The notes: generated by a model from the sequence alone, not told the origin. A stretch of DNA of 64,000 bases from Hetaerina americana (GCA_022747635.1 JAKTNV010000077.1:1428501-1492500); one strand, 5' to 3'. Shown: positions 38,301 through 51,212, numbered from the stretch's first letter. Program-made: numbers and translations.

Positions 38301-40450
38301 GTAAATACAAAGTCGCATACGGATTAAAATAGGGATGCGGACACAGATGTGAATGCATAGCGGATACGGATCTGAATGCGCATACGAATACGCATGCGGA
38401 TATGGAAACCGATGCGGAGGCGTGTGTATATTTTGAAACGGATAACGATGCGGATGCAGATTTGTATACGGATGCGGACATCGACGCAGATGCGAATACA
38501 TATGCGGATACGAATGTGAATTTGGATACGGATGCGTATACGGGTGCTTATACGGATACTGATACGGATTGGGGTATAAATGCAGCTACTGATGTGGATA
38601 CGGATACAAATACGGATGCGGATAGCGATGCGGATACGGAGGTAAAGGATATGGAAACGGACAAGGATTAGGACACGGGAGGGGATATGGATGCCAATGC
38701 GGATGCGGATACAGATTTCAATGTGGATACGGTCGCAAATGCCGTTACGCATTTGAAGGCGGATACGGATTGGAAAATGGATGCAGATGAGGAGACGGAT
38801 ACGGATGCGGTTACGTATGTGGATAGAATACAGAGGCGTATGCGTATACCATACAGATACCGATACAGATAGGGATACGAATACGGATGTGAATGCCGAT
38901 ACGGATACGAAAGTGAATGCCGATACGGATACATATGCGGATATGGATGCAAAAGAGGATACCGATGCGGATAACGAAGCCAATTTTGATACGAATGCGA
39001 TATAAGGATGCAAAATCAAATACTGATTTGGAAACGGATACTGATGCGGACACAAATGCGAATGTGATTGCGGAAGAGTATGCGTATGCGCATAAGGATG
39101 GGGTTGTGGAACAAGATACCGATGCGGATACGGATTAGGATAAGGATGCGAATGCGGATGCTGAAACGGATGCAAATGCGGATATGAACGGAGATGGGAA
39201 TACCGATGCAGATGCGAATTTGGATGCCGATGAGGATACGGATGTTAATCAAATTATGGTGCGGAAAAGTATAGAGATGAGGAGGGATGCAAATGTGGAT
39301 GTGGTTGAGGATTCTGAACAAGTTACTAATGCGGATACAGAAGCGGTTACGTTTACGAATGCAGATACAGCTGCGGTAATGTATACATATGCAGACACGG
39401 TTACGGCAATGGATTCGGCTAAGAATAAGGATGCGGAAAATATGTAGATGAGGAAAAGGAGGCTGTTTCGTATGCAAATGCAGAACCCTATGGAGGTACA
39501 GAAACTAATGCGGATGCGGATTTGTTGCGGGGACGGATACATATACAGATGCCGATGTGGATTTGAATGCGGGTACGGATACATATACAGATGCGGAGGA
39601 AGATACCGATTGAGATATGGATATGGATACGATTGTGGATATGGATACGAATATGGAATGACTTCTGATGGGAAAACAGATACGAAACGAATACGGATAC
39701 CGATGTGGATTTGGATGCAAATACAGATAAGGATGCGGACAGGAATGTGAATAGAGATACGGATACCTAGGTTGATATGGATGCGGATACTAATGCAGAG
39801 AAGGATGCCGATGCGGATATGTATGGAGAAATTGATACGGATATGGATAAAGATACAGATGCGGATGCGAAACGGATGCTGATGCGAATAGGGATGCAGA
39901 TGCGGATACGGATAAGAATATGGATGCTGATTCGTAACGAATGGGAAAAGGATTCGGATACGGATGCGGATAGAGATGCCAAACAGATTTGAATTCGGAT
40001 TTGGAAATCGATCTAAATGCTGTTACACATACGGTTTTGGATTATGATTCTAATTCGAATATGGATTCACATTCGGTTGCGGGATTTGGAGAAGAAGAAA
40101 TATACGGATGCTGTTACGTATGTGGATGCGTATACGGATAGGGATACCGATGCGGATTAGGATACGGGTACGAATGTGAATGCCGATACGGATATTAATG
40201 CGGATATGGATGCAAAAGAGGATACCGAGGCGGATACAGAAGCCAATCCATGCGATGAAATAAACGGATGCGAAATAAAATACTTATGTGGAAACAATTA
40301 CGGATGCGGACAAAAATGCGAATGTGGAAGCGGATGAATATGCGGATACGCATGAGGATGGGGTTGCGGCACAAGATACCGATGCGGATACCGAAACGAA
40401 TTTTTATGCGAATGAGCTTACGAATGCGAAATCAGATACTCTTGTGGAAA
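35336..40450 (+). repeat. Hexamer satellite array, segment 10
   Basis: About 5.1 kb of forward hexamers; the inverted copy is 55,433-60,782. Landmarks: TTAGCGTATCGGATCTGAAT near 36,171, GAATGCGCAGCGG near 37,361, GAATGCATAGCGGATACGG at 38,351, GAATGACTTCTGATGGG near 39,655. Many GAT-TAG variants (for example 36,487 and 36,549 areas) show that no frame is protected. It exits into the spacer at GAAATCAGATACTCTTGTGG. Confidence 0.95.
35949..36006 (+). repeat. Local 24-bp tandem repeat, retained in both palindrome arms
   Basis: GAGGATAC recurs at 35,950, 35,974 and 35,998 (24-bp period). The inverted arm has the same arrangement (TATCCTCATCCGTATCCGC repeated near 60,107-60,160), so this expansion happened before the arms separated. 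Confidence 0.82.
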
Positions 40451-40623
40451 CGTAATAATTGTAAACGTGTGCATTGTAAACATTGTAAAGGTGTTTAAAT
40501 TATGAAAAGACGTCATTCTTTTGTTTTAAAGTAAATGATTGAGGTGTTTTCAAGGCATAAAATCCATTTTTAGAAATTCGATTTTTCTCATTTCACCTTG
40601 AGAAGTGCCATTCCTCCCATGGA
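40451..40623 (+). repeat. AT-rich spacer, form B, distal end missing
   Basis: Begins with GTAATAATTGTAAACGTGTG and CATTGTAAACATTGTAAAGG, then AAAGACGTCATTCTTTTG, GTAAATGATTGAGGTGTTTT, CATTTTTAGAAATTCG, TCATTTCACCTTGAGAAGTG and CCATTCCTCCCATGG. It then joins hexamers at ATATTGATGCTGC without the usual AACACCAAAAGGTTTCGAAGG exit. The same shortened end occurs at 41,273-41,480. Confidence 0.88.
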
Positions 40624-41272
40624 ATATTGATGCTGCTACGGATACAGAAGCTGATAAGGATGGAGACTAGGATGCAAATACGGATTTGGATACGGATTGA
40701 AATACGAATGCGCACACGGATGCAGACACAGATATGAATGCATAGTGGATACGGATCTAAATACAGATACAGAAACGCATGTGGATACGGATTCATATAA
40801 GGACGCTAAATCCGACGCAGGTACGAATACATATGCGAATACGGATGTAGATTTTGATGCGGATACGGATGCGGATACGAGTGCTCATACGGATACTGAT
40901 ACTCATGACGCAACAACTGAGGACACAGATGCGGATTCGGATACATACGTAAATGCGGATAACGCTGCGGAAAAAGAAGTAAATAAGGATATGGAAACGG
41001 ACCCGGATTAGAACACGGATTTAAATACGGATGCGAATAGAGATGTGAATGCGGATGCGGATACGGATGCGAAAGCCGGTACGCATTCAGTAGCGAATAC
41101 GGATGCAGAAACGAATTCGGATACGGATGCGGATACGGATTCGAATATGGATGCGGATGAGAATATGGATGCGCACAAGGATGATGTTGCGGAAAAAGAT
41201 AAAGTGGCGGATATAAAAGCAGATTTTGATGCGGATAAATAAAGAGATGCGAAATCAACAATTGATGCGAAA
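40624..41272 (+). repeat. Hexamer satellite array, segment 11
   Basis: About 0.65 kb of forward hexamers between two distally shortened form B spacers, carrying GAATGCATAGTGGATACGG at 40,736. The inverted copy lies at 54,613-55,260. The exit is GAAATCAACAATTGATGCG, a variant of the constant form B junction. Confidence 0.93.
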
Positions 41273-41480
41273 ACGTTGTAAAGGTAAACAGTAAACATTG
41301 TAAAGGTTGTTGTAAACGGTAAACATTGTAAAGGTAGACACAATGCAGAAAGTTGTGCAAAAACGTTATTCTTTTGTTTCATAGTAAATGATTGGTGTGT
41401 TTAATAGCATATAATCCATTTTTAGAATTTGAACTTTTCAAATTTCTCCGTGAAAATGCCATTTACCCTCCTTGGACAAT
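41273..41480 (+). repeat. AT-rich spacer, form B, distal end missing, with GTAAAC repeats
   Basis: Entered at AAAACGTTGTAAAGG, followed by a small tandem series of GTAAACATTGTAAAGG-like units (41,276-41,336), then AGTTGTGCAAAAACGTTATTC, GTAAATGATTGGTGTG, CATTTTTAGAATTTGAAC, TTTCTCCGTGAAAATGCC and CCCTCCTTGGACAATGG. The distal exit box is absent, as at 40,451. Its inverted partner at 54,441-54,612 has fewer of the GTAAAC units. Confidence 0.88.
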
Positions 41481-42228
41481 GGATGCTATAACTGATACGG
41501 AACGCGGACGCGAAAGAGAACAAGGATATTGATACAGATGAGGATACGGATGTGGTTACGCATACGGATGGGAGACATATTAAATGAATAAATTAACAGA
41601 TAGATGAATTAGATGCGGAAATTGATCTGAATTTCGGATATGGATTCGGATGCTGATGCCAATAAGGATGTGGATGCAGATGCGTATACGGATACAGATA
41701 CGATTTATCATGCGGATTACTTTATGGAATCGAATTCATATAAGAATACGGAAACGGATATGGATGATAAACTAGATCAGGGCGCTTAAGAGGTGAAGGG
41801 TATGAATGAAACGATGAATACGGGGTTGGATACGTATCCGGATTTTGATGCATATACGGATTCAGATGCGGAAATTGAGGCAAATATGGATACGGATATG
41901 GAAGGAAATGAGGTGGCTGATCCAAATGCGAATAAAGATACGGATACGGATGCCAATGCGAATTCGGATGCCGATTTGGATACGGAAATCGATATGGATG
42001 CAGATGCAGATACATATAATGATTTGCATAAGGATGCGGATGCGTAAGTTTAGAGGAATGCGCAATCGTATACGAAAACGGATGCGGAGGCATTTACCGA
42101 TGGAGATACCGATTCAGATATGGAAGTAAGTGCGGATGCAGGTGTTGATACGGATACGGATGTGGAAACGGATACGGCTGCCGATACCAATACGTATGCT
42201 CATACGAATATGAATGCTTGTATAAATC
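41481..42228 (+). repeat. Hexamer satellite array, segment 12
   Basis: Short forward array with an interruption near 41,567-41,615 (GGGAGACATATTAAATGAAT), a strongly diverged version of the TGGCAGACAAATG landmark. The inverted copy is 53,713-54,440. Confidence 0.93.
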
Positions 42229-42345
42229 AGTATCCGCATTGGCATCCGTATCCGCTTCCGTATCATCATCCTTTTCTGCATCCGCATCATTGTACGTATC
42301 CGCATCTGTATCCGTTTCCGGGTTCGCATCCTTTTCAATATACCT
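42229..42345 (-). repeat. Fold-back of hexamer array preceding spacer A
   Basis: The turn follows GAATGCTTGTATAAATCAG. Next come TATCCGCATTGGCATCCG, CTTCCGTATCATCATCC and CCGTTTCCGGGTTCGCATCC. Hexamers here are nearly perfect, so the predicted stem with upstream array is among the strongest. Its inverted partner at 53,579-53,712 ends where array resumes. Confidence 0.87.
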
Positions 42346-42650
42346 TCCATATTAAACCCAGAATCAATGCTCCATGACAAAAGAGTTACGTAAAATATAA
42401 TTATGGCAAATATTTCATCTCTTACAAATGTGTATTTTACCTAAAATAAGTAAAAAAATGTTATTCTTATTTTTGGTAAAATGCTTGAGGTGTTCTAAAG
42501 GCATTAATTCCATTTATAGAATTTTAATTTTTCTTATTTCACCATAAAAAGTGCCCTTTCCCCTTGGATTCCATTCGAAATAAATCGTAAACAATCGTAA
42601 AAAAATTACACCATAAAGTTCCGAGGTCTTATTTCAAATTTCGATATAAA
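42346..42650 (+). repeat. AT-rich spacer, form A (long subtype)
   Basis: Boxes: TTAAACCCAGAATCAATGC, CCATGACAAAAGAGTTACG, TTATGGCAAATATTTCATC, AATGTGTATTTTACC, AAAATGCTTGAGGTGTTC, TTCCATTTATAGAATTTTAA, TTTCACCATAAAAAGTGCC and CCCCTTGGATTCCATTCG. Near the exit a TCGTAAACAATCGTAAAAAA doubling is present; the inverted partner (53,284-53,578) has a third copy of this short unit (TTTTACGATT). Confidence 0.91.
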
Positions 42651-45459
42651 AATGGAAACCGACGTTGATGCGAACACGGATGGGGAAATGGATGCGGAAG
42701 CGAATACTGATGTAAATGCATATTTCGATGCTCTAGCGGATACGGATGCGGATAGGGATATGAATGTAGAAACGGAAAAATATGCGGATATAGACGCGAA
42801 TGCGGATACGAATGTGGAGCCGGATATGGATGAGAAGAAGGATAAAAAGGCGAATACGGATGTGTATACGGATGCTAAGGCTGATTCGGATAGAGCTGCG
42901 GATGTAGATACATATCCGGCTGGAGCAACGGATACAGTTACAGATGCAAATGTGGATGCATATGAGGATATGGATACGGATGCAGATACATAAGAGGATA
43001 GCAATGTGAATACGAATACGGATGAGGATGTGGCTTCGGATACAGAAAACGATGCGGATACGGATGTGAATGCGGATACGGATGCGTAAACGGATGTAGA
43101 TACCGATACGAAAACAGATACGGATAAGACGGATATAGATACACGATACGGACATGAAGACGGACACAGTTCTGGATTCAAATGCGGTTGTGGTTACGGA
43201 ATACGGCCACGGATGCGGATGTGGATTATGATGCGGATACAGATGCGGATACGGATGATGTTACGGGTACTTATACAGAAATGAGTACAAATGCAGACTC
43301 TGATGGGGATACGATTACAAATGCGAATGAGGATGACGATGCGGATTTGGAGGCGCATACGGATATCGAAACGGATACGGAAACGGACACAGATTATGAC
43401 ACAAATGGGAATACGGATGCGGATAAGGATGCGGATAGACATGTGAATGCGCATGCGGCTGGGATAGGAATGACGGTATGCTCACGGAAACGAATTTTGA
43501 TGCCTAAAAGAATGCAGATATGGAGGCTGATACGGATGCGTTTACGTATGTGGATGAGGATACAGACTTGGATGAGAATGCGGATACCGATGCGGATAGG
43601 GATACGAATTCAAATGTTGATGATGAAACGGATGCGAATGCGGATATGGATTTCCCGATGCGGATACATATGCGAAATTGGATAAGAATGAGGATACGAA
43701 TGTGAAAACAGATACTGATGCAAAACTGATGCGGATACAGATATGAATGTGGATGCGGATGAGGATGCGAAACAAGATAAAGGTAAGCATATAGAAGCGC
43801 TTACGTATACGCATATAGATACGGAAGCGGTTTCGTATACATATGCGGAACGGCTACATAGACGGATGCGGATAAGAATTAGGATGCTGATGGCAGATTA
43901 ATGTGAATTCTAAAGCGGTAATTATGCGAATGCGGATGCGGATACGGATACGGTTGCGCATGCTGTTGCCAATACGGATGCAAATGCAGATACGTATGCG
44001 GATTAAGAAGCGGTTACGTATATGGGTGCAGATACGCATACAGATGTGGATATGGCTACGGAAACGGATGATGAAAAGGATGCGGTTACGGATACAGATG
44101 CGCATACGGATACGGATGCGGATATCAATGCAAATTTTGTTACATATTCATAAACGGATACGATTAAAGATGCGGAATCCGATACGGGTTTGGATACCTA
44201 TGAAGGTATGGATACAAATATGGATCCGGATCCATATAGAGATGCATATGCATATACTGATGGGGATACAAGTGTGCAAACGTATGCGGATATGGAAAAG
44301 GGTGCTGAACGACCTCCGATGGGGAAAAAGTTATGGATACGGATGTGGATCTGGCTGCAAATACGAAAAAAGAATGCGGACAGGAATGCAAATGGATATA
44401 CGGACACGGATGCGGACTTTTATATGGATACTGATGCGTCAACGGATGCGGATGCAGAAGCTGATGCTGATGAAAATAACGATGCAGTTAGAGGATTAAT
44501 TTAGAAATACGAATGTTGATACGGATACAGAGGCGGATACCAATGTGGTCACTGATTCAAACACGCATTCGGATACTGAATTGGACTCGGAGTTGAATAC
44601 TTATAAGAGAACCGATATGAATGCATAGCGTATACGGATCTGAATGCGGTTACGGATACGCATGCGGATACGGATACGGAAACTAATGCGGAAACGGATG
44701 CAGATTTGGAAACGGATAACTATGCGGATACAGATTCGTATACATTGCAATTATCGACGAAGATATGGATGTATATGCTGATAGGGATGCGGATTTGGAT
44801 ACGGATACGGAAGTTTATACGGATGCTGATACGGATACTGATACGGATCCGGGTACAAATGTGGATCATGATGCGGATACGGATACAGATGCGGATTCTG
44901 ATAGCGATGTGGACGCGGAGGCGTACAAGTATATGGAAACGGATTTTTAGGACACGGAAAGTTAGGTCACGAATGCGAATACGGATTCGGATACACAGTT
45001 GAATGTGCATACGGATGCGGATACATATTTGAATGCGGATACGTATGCGAATGACGGTACGCTTATGGCAGCGGATACGGATGCTGAAACGAATGCCGAT
45101 TAGGAGACGGTTACGGATGCGGTTACGTTCATGGAGTTTACTGACGCGAATACGGATGCGGATACATATTTGAATGCGGATACGGATGCGAATGACGGTA
45201 CGCTTATGGCAGCGGATACGCATGCTAAAACGAATGCCGATAAGGATACGGTTACGGGTGCAGATACGTTTATAGAGTTTACAGACGCGAATGCGGATAC
45301 GGATGCGAATAACGTTGCGTATAAGGTTACGCATATGAATATGAATGCTAAAACAGATGAAAAATTGGATATGGATGCAGATGGGGATACCGATGCAAAT
45401 GAAAATTTTGATGCGGATAAGGGTACGGATGCGAAGTCAGATACTGATGCCGAAACGTT
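42651..45459 (+). repeat. Hexamer satellite array, segment 13
   Basis: Forward hexamers. The part 42,651 to about 43,663 has an inverted copy at about 52,260-53,283 with only a handful of differences. The part from about 43,665 to 44,990 has none, and 44,990-45,290 corresponds to the expanded 141-bp tandem array of the right arm. Landmarks: GAACGACCTCCGATGGGG near 44,307 and GAATGCATAGCG near 44,619. It exits at GCGAAGTCAGATACTGATGCC into spacer form B. Confidence 0.94.
44990..45290 (+). repeat. 141-bp tandem repeat, about two copies (left arm)
   Basis: TGGAGTTTACTGACGCG at 45,132 and TAGAGTTTACAGACGCG at 45,273 are 141 bp apart, each preceded by a block with AATGACGGTACGCTTATGGC. The same unit is present in about three and a half inverted copies at 51,757-52,190. 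Confidence 0.87.
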
Positions 45460-45685
45460 GTAAACAGCCTGAAGATGTAAATATTACCAAAAATTACGAA
45501 AATGTTATTCTTTTGTTTTACAGTGAATGATTCAGGGGTTATAGAGGCATTTAACCAATTTTTTGATTTTTATTTTTATCTTTTCCACCCGCAAAAAGTG
45601 CCGTTTCGCCCCCTTAGCATCAAATCGGAAAATTCGATCGGAAAATTCGATCGTAAAAAATAACACTAAAAGGTTTTGAGCGTGT
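45460..45685 (+). repeat. AT-rich spacer, form B
   Basis: Junction GCCGAAACGTTGTAAACAGC, then ATATTACCAAAAATTACG, AAAATGTTATTCTTTTG, an AGTGAATGATTCAGGGG box, CCAATTTTTTGATTTT, CTTTTCCACCCGCAAAAAG, a CGCCCCCTTAGCATC box, a doubled GGAAAATTCGATCG and the exit TAAAAGGTTTTGAGCGTG. There is no palindrome partner, because it lies in the 4.05 kb missing from the right arm. Confidence 0.9.
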
Positions 45686-48600
45686 TGATGCGAATGTGTA
45701 AACAGATGCGTATACCAATGAGGATACGGACGCGCATACGGACATTGATACGAATACGGATGCGGATATGGGTATGAGTAAATTTTCGGCTAAGCATGCG
45801 GATACGAATACTCTTGCGGATAAAGAAACAGATGCGGATAACGATGGATAAACGTCTTGCATTATTTTATGGATACGGATAGAAATAAGTTTGCGAATAT
45901 GTATACAGATGCTGTTACGGATACGAATGCGGATAGGGATGTGAATACGGATACGTCAGAAAAAAAGGATGCGAATGTGGATAAGGATAATGGGACAGAT
46001 ACGGATGCGCAAACTGATGTGGAAATCGATCCAGATTCGGATATGGATACGGATATGGATACGGATACTAATGAGAATGCGCATACGGGTGTCGATGCGA
46101 ATACGGATGCAGATGCGGAAACGACTGGAGATGCTTTACGGATGCAGAAACTGATGCGTACACAGATGTGGAGAAGGATACAGATGCTAATACGGATACG
46201 TAAGTGAAAGCAGATTTGCATATGAATGCGGATACGGATGCCAATACGGATATGAATGTAGTTGTCAATTCTTATGCGGCAAAGGATTTGAATATTGTTA
46301 AGACTACGAATGTGGATGCGGAAACGGATGCGGGTTTGGATTCTGATGTTATTACATATACGGAGTTGTATATTGATGCGGAAAATATAGCGGATGCGGA
46401 TACAGATGCGATTTATTCTCCGGATTAAGATACGGATTCGAATTCTTATAATGATGCAGATGCAGATACGATGCGGATTACTATCCGGATGCGGATACGA
46501 ATACGGATGAAGATAAAGATGTGAATGCGAAAGAGGTGGCGAATACGATTCAATTACAAATACACGTTCGGAAACGGAAGCGGATACTGATGCGGATACA
46601 GATAAAGATGCAATAATGGATGCAGTTATGTATACAAATGTGAATACGGATGTCGATTCGAATACGGATACGGATAAGGGTTCGGATAGCGGTCAGAATA
46701 CCGATTAGCTTGCGGATAAAGATGCATATAATAATTAAGGTACGGATACTGAGGCAGGTTTGGATACTTATGGATAAGGATAAAAATATAGGTACGAATT
46801 AGAATGTGGCTTTTAATACGGATGCTGAAGCGGAAGCGGATGCGGACGCAGATGCTTTTCCGGATGCAGATACGGATGCGTATACCGAAATGTATAGGGA
46901 TATGGATGCTGAAATGGATACAGAAGCGGATACTGATATAGTTGCAGATTTGGATCCGAATGCGGATACGGAGGCAGATGCAAAAATGAATGCAGAAACG
47001 GAAAAATTTGTTGATATAGATTCGAATGTGGATACGGATGCTAATAGGAATACGGAAGTTGATACGGATGTGGAAGCGTACAGGGATGCTAATGCTAATT
47101 CGTATATGGATTTCGATATGAAATGCGGATACATATCCGGATGCGGATACGGATACGGATGTGGATACGGATCCCAATACGTATGCAAATGAAGATATGG
47201 ATACAGATGCGATTACGGATGCTTATAAGGAAGCGAATACCAATCCGGATAAGGATACTGATGAGGATATGGATTGGGAGACGGATAACGACGCGGATAC
47301 TTATCTGATTTTTTATACGGATGGGGATGCCAATGCTAATACGGATACTTATTGCGATACGGATATAATATGGATGCTGATACAGATACAAATGCGGATG
47401 CTTAGGCGAATGCGGATGCGGATAAAGGCGCGGAGACAGATGCGAATTTAATACCGATGTGGCAAAAGATATGGATACATATGCTAATTCGGAAGCGGAT
47501 GATGATTGGGCAGCAAATGCAGATACGGATACGGATGCAGATTATGATGCGGACATAGAAGCGGATTCGGATAAATATCCGGATACGGAAATGAATAAAG
47601 ATGGGGATAGAGATGCGAATGCGGATAAAGATCGGACACGGATGCGAATGCAGATACGGATACGGAGGCGGGGACGAATGTATTAACGGTAAAGGACACG
47701 AATGCGGATACCATTACGGATATGAATTTGGATACGAACTCGCAAACGGATGCGGAAAAGAGACGAACGCGGACACGGATATTGATGTGCATAGGGTTGT
47801 GGATGCTGAAACGGTTACAGATGCTGATGTCAATGCGGACGCGGATGTATACAAATGCGGATTCGAATTTCATTGCCGATGCAGATGAGATTGATTATGT
47901 CATTTAGGATACGGATTCGAATTCATATACGGATACGGATGCTAATACGGATTCCGATGCCAATTTGGATATTTTTATAGCGGCGTATGTGGATATGGAA
48001 CGAATGTCAATTCAAATATCGATGCTTATGAAGTGGTGAATACGGATGCTTAGACGGATACTAATGCGGATACGGATGCATATATGGACACCGATGCAAA
48101 TATGCATGTGCATATTAGTACAGATATGTGCGCGGATACGGATGAGGATTTTTACACGGATGTTGATGCGGAAACGGATGCTGAGGCAGATCTGATATCG
48201 GATGCAGTTATGTATACGGATACGACTTTAGTTAGGGATACAGATGCTAATGAGGATACAGAAGCAAGAACGGAAGGGGACACGGATGTAAATACTGATT
48301 CAGATATGGATTTGCAAACGGATACAGACGTCAAATTGAAGAGAGATGCGGATGCGGTGGCAGATACGGATTCTATTAGGGATACAGATGCAAATAGGAA
48401 TGCGTATACGGATATAAACATAAATGAGGATACAAATACAGACACATATCTGGATTAAAATGAAAAAACGGATGCAGCTGCGGATACGGACGCGAATGCG
48501 GACGCAGATATCGATGCGTATAAGGATGCGGGTGAGGATACGGCTGCGGGTACAGATCGAATTCCAATACGGAAGCGGCTGCTGATATTGTTACGGATTT

Positions 48601-49735
48601 TGATTCGGATACGGATTAGAATACAGACGCATTATATTAGGGTACGGTTTCGAATTCATATACGGAACGGATAACGATACGGATGCGTTTCATATTCCGG
48701 ATGCGGGAACGGATACGGATACAGATGTGAATGCCGAAGCGTTGGTGGATACGGATCCGAATTCATATTCGGATATGGAGCATGTATGAATACGGATGTA
48801 GTTACGGATTCCGATGTCAATTCCAATACGGATTTGATGCGGATGAGGTGGCGGATATGGATGCGGAAACGGAAACGGATGCGGATGCGAATGCAGATAC
48901 TGGTTTTGATACGGATCCTGTTAAATATATGGCTGAGCATATAGATGCGAGTGTGGATAATGCTAGACACAGATGCGGATGAAGTTGCTGACACGGATTC
49001 GATAAGGATACATAAGTTGATACGGATGGGGACAAGGATTCGAAAACGGATTCCGATAAAATACGGATACGCATGCGGATACAATTGCGGAAATTGATGT
49101 GGGTAAGAAAGACGTTTTGAAAATGTTTACACATGTGGACACAGATTAGCATACGTATGCGAATACCGACGCAGATAGGGATACATAATCGGATGCGGAT
49201 TAGGATACTGATACGGATGCAGATGCGGATACTGATACGGATGCGGATACGGATGCTGATACGGATTCGGATACGGATATTGGTACAACTGCGGACACTA
49301 ATGCGGATTGGGATGCATAGGCGGATGCAGATGTCGATGCGGATGGCGATGCGGATATGAAGGCAAATACAGCTGTTGTAACGGATACAGATAAGCGCAC
49401 GGATGCGGATAAGGATGCAGATACGGATGTGGATACAGATACGGATGTGGATATAGATGTGAATGCGGATACGGATGCGAATACTTGTACGCATACGGAA
49501 GCGGATACGGATGCGGAAACGTATGCGGATAAGGGAACGGATGTGCATGCCAATACTTAGGTGGTTGAAGATACAGACGTGGATGCAAATACGGATGCGG
49601 ATTACAATGCGGATAAGGATATGGATACGAATGTGGATGCTCAAACTGATGCGAATGCGGATATGGATGCAGTTGGGTTGCCAATATGGATACAGATGCG
49701 AATATAATTGCGGATGACGACACGGATGATAAATT
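45686..49735 (+). repeat. Hexamer satellite array, segment 14
   Basis: About 4 kb of forward hexamers. Up to about 49,335 it has no counterpart in the right arm; the last 0.4 kb (GGATGGCGATGCGGATATG onward) does. The order of variants near 46,490-46,540 repeats the ATCCGGATGCGGA to GAAAGAGGTGGCG landmark also seen near 3,297, 9,837, 25,673 and 31,578. Confidence 0.94.
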
Positions 49736-49978
49736 GCTTCTAATGTGAAAATCTATGCAATGAAATTTTTTACATTTAACCAAAAAATATGCAAAAAAGT
49801 CGTTATGTTGTGTTAAAGTAAATGGTTCAGGTGTTTTCAAGACATAATCCATTTTTATAATTTAATTTTTTTTTCATTTCACCGTGAATAGTACCATTAC
49901 CGACTACCGAATACCCCTCTGGTTTCAAATCGGAATATTCAATGGTAAAAATTTCACCAAAATGTTTCCACTGTTATG
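49736..49978 (+). repeat. AT-rich spacer, form B (innermost of the left arm)
   Basis: Boxes: AATGAAATTTTTTACATTT, AAAATATGCAAAAAAGTCG, AGTAAATGGTTCAGGTGTTT, CATTTTTATAATTTAATT, CATTTCACCGTGAATAGTACC, CCCCTCTGGTTTCAAATCGG, TATTCAATGGTAAAAATTTC and AAAATGTTTCCACTG. The portion up to CATTTCACCG (about 49,882) is mirrored at 51,213-51,355; the remainder is not, so the palindrome's inner edge cuts through this spacer. Confidence 0.9.
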
Positions 49979-51212
49979 ATTCGAATGTGGATATGGATGC
50001 GGATACAAAAGCTGATACGAACGCGGATACGAACAAATATAACAATATGGATGAGGATACGGATAAGAAAGCGGATACGGGTGTGGATACGGATATGGAT
50101 ACGGATGCGGATACAAATGCCAATGTGGATGCTTGTACGGATGGTAATTGGAATACGGATATGGATATCCATACAGACGTGGAAATGGATAGGGATGCGA
50201 AATAAGACGCGAATGTGGGAGCGGATTATAATATTCTTGCGGATGCGGTAGTAGATGCGGATACCGATGCAGGTACGGATACAGATTCGGTTAAGGATGC
50301 TGATACAAATAAGGATGCGGATGTGGATAAAGATACTGAACGAATATGGATGTGGATACGGATGCGAATACGGATACGTTAGCGGATAGGGAGGGGAACG
50401 CGGATACGGATAATAAAGCGGAACAGGGTGCCGAAACGGATGCAGATGTGGATACGGATTCGGTGACGTTTACGGAGGGGGATTTGGATGGGGCAACGGA
50501 TGCGAATGTGAATAGGATTTGTAGGTCAATGCAAATAAAAGCCGGTAACATATAGTGATGCGGATGCGGATGCAAATGCTGATGCAGATGTGGAATCGGA
50601 TACGGATGTGGACACGCAGTTGGATACGATTGCGGATATAGATGAAAATGCGGATATTAATACGGATTAGAATGCGTATATAGATACGGATAAGGATTTG
50701 GACGCGAATACAGTTACGGATGCAAATGCGAATTAGAATACAGATACGGATATGGATATCGATGCAAATGCGGATACGATAATGATTACGTATACATTTT
50801 CGTTTGCGGGTTTGGCTGTTGATGCGGATATGGATAAGCAGGGAGATATATATGTCAGTACGATGCGTACACGGATGCTAATGCGGATTCGGATATGGAT
50901 GCAGATACATATCCAGATGCGGATACGGATACGGATTCAGAAACAGATCCAATTGCGGATGCAGATTAGGTAATGTATACACATGCGAATACGGCTGCGG
51001 ATACGGAAGCGAATATCAATGCGAATACGGATACGGATTAGTTTGTGGATTTGGAAACGGAAAACGATACGGATATGGATCTGAATTCGGATATATATAC
51101 GGATGCGGAAACCAATGCGAATACGGATAAGGATGCGGATACGGATATAATACGGAAGCTGTTACAGATACGAATGTGGATGCTTAGACGAATGCTGATG
51201 CGGATTAGAACG
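49979..51212 (+). repeat. Hexamer array forming the palindrome centre
   Basis: About 1.23 kb of forward hexamers present once in the window between the two arms. A patch at 50,800-50,860 (TTTGCGGGTTTGGCTGTTG) departs from the hexamer. The array stops at GCGGATTAGAACGGTG, where the inverted spacer starts with no transition. Confidence 0.93.

Larger units (their letters stand above)
32632..49882 (+). repeat. Left arm of giant imperfect palindrome
   Basis: Reverse-complement matching to 51,213-64,000 was followed at many anchors. The sum of paired coordinates is about 101,096 at the inner edge, 95,880-95,925 for 37-43.6 kb, about 96,110 for 33.0-35.5 kb and 96,632 at the window end. Steps in this sum locate arm-specific insertions and deletions. 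All spacers of the arm except the one at 45,460 have an inverted partner. The outer limit is unknown because the right arm leaves the window. Confidence 0.93.

Noticed and set aside
1..51212. TTAGG/GGATTAGG words as telomeric repeats
   Set aside because: They are scattered single-base variants of GGATAC (for example GGATTAGGATAC) and never form a tandem TTAGG or TTAGGG run.
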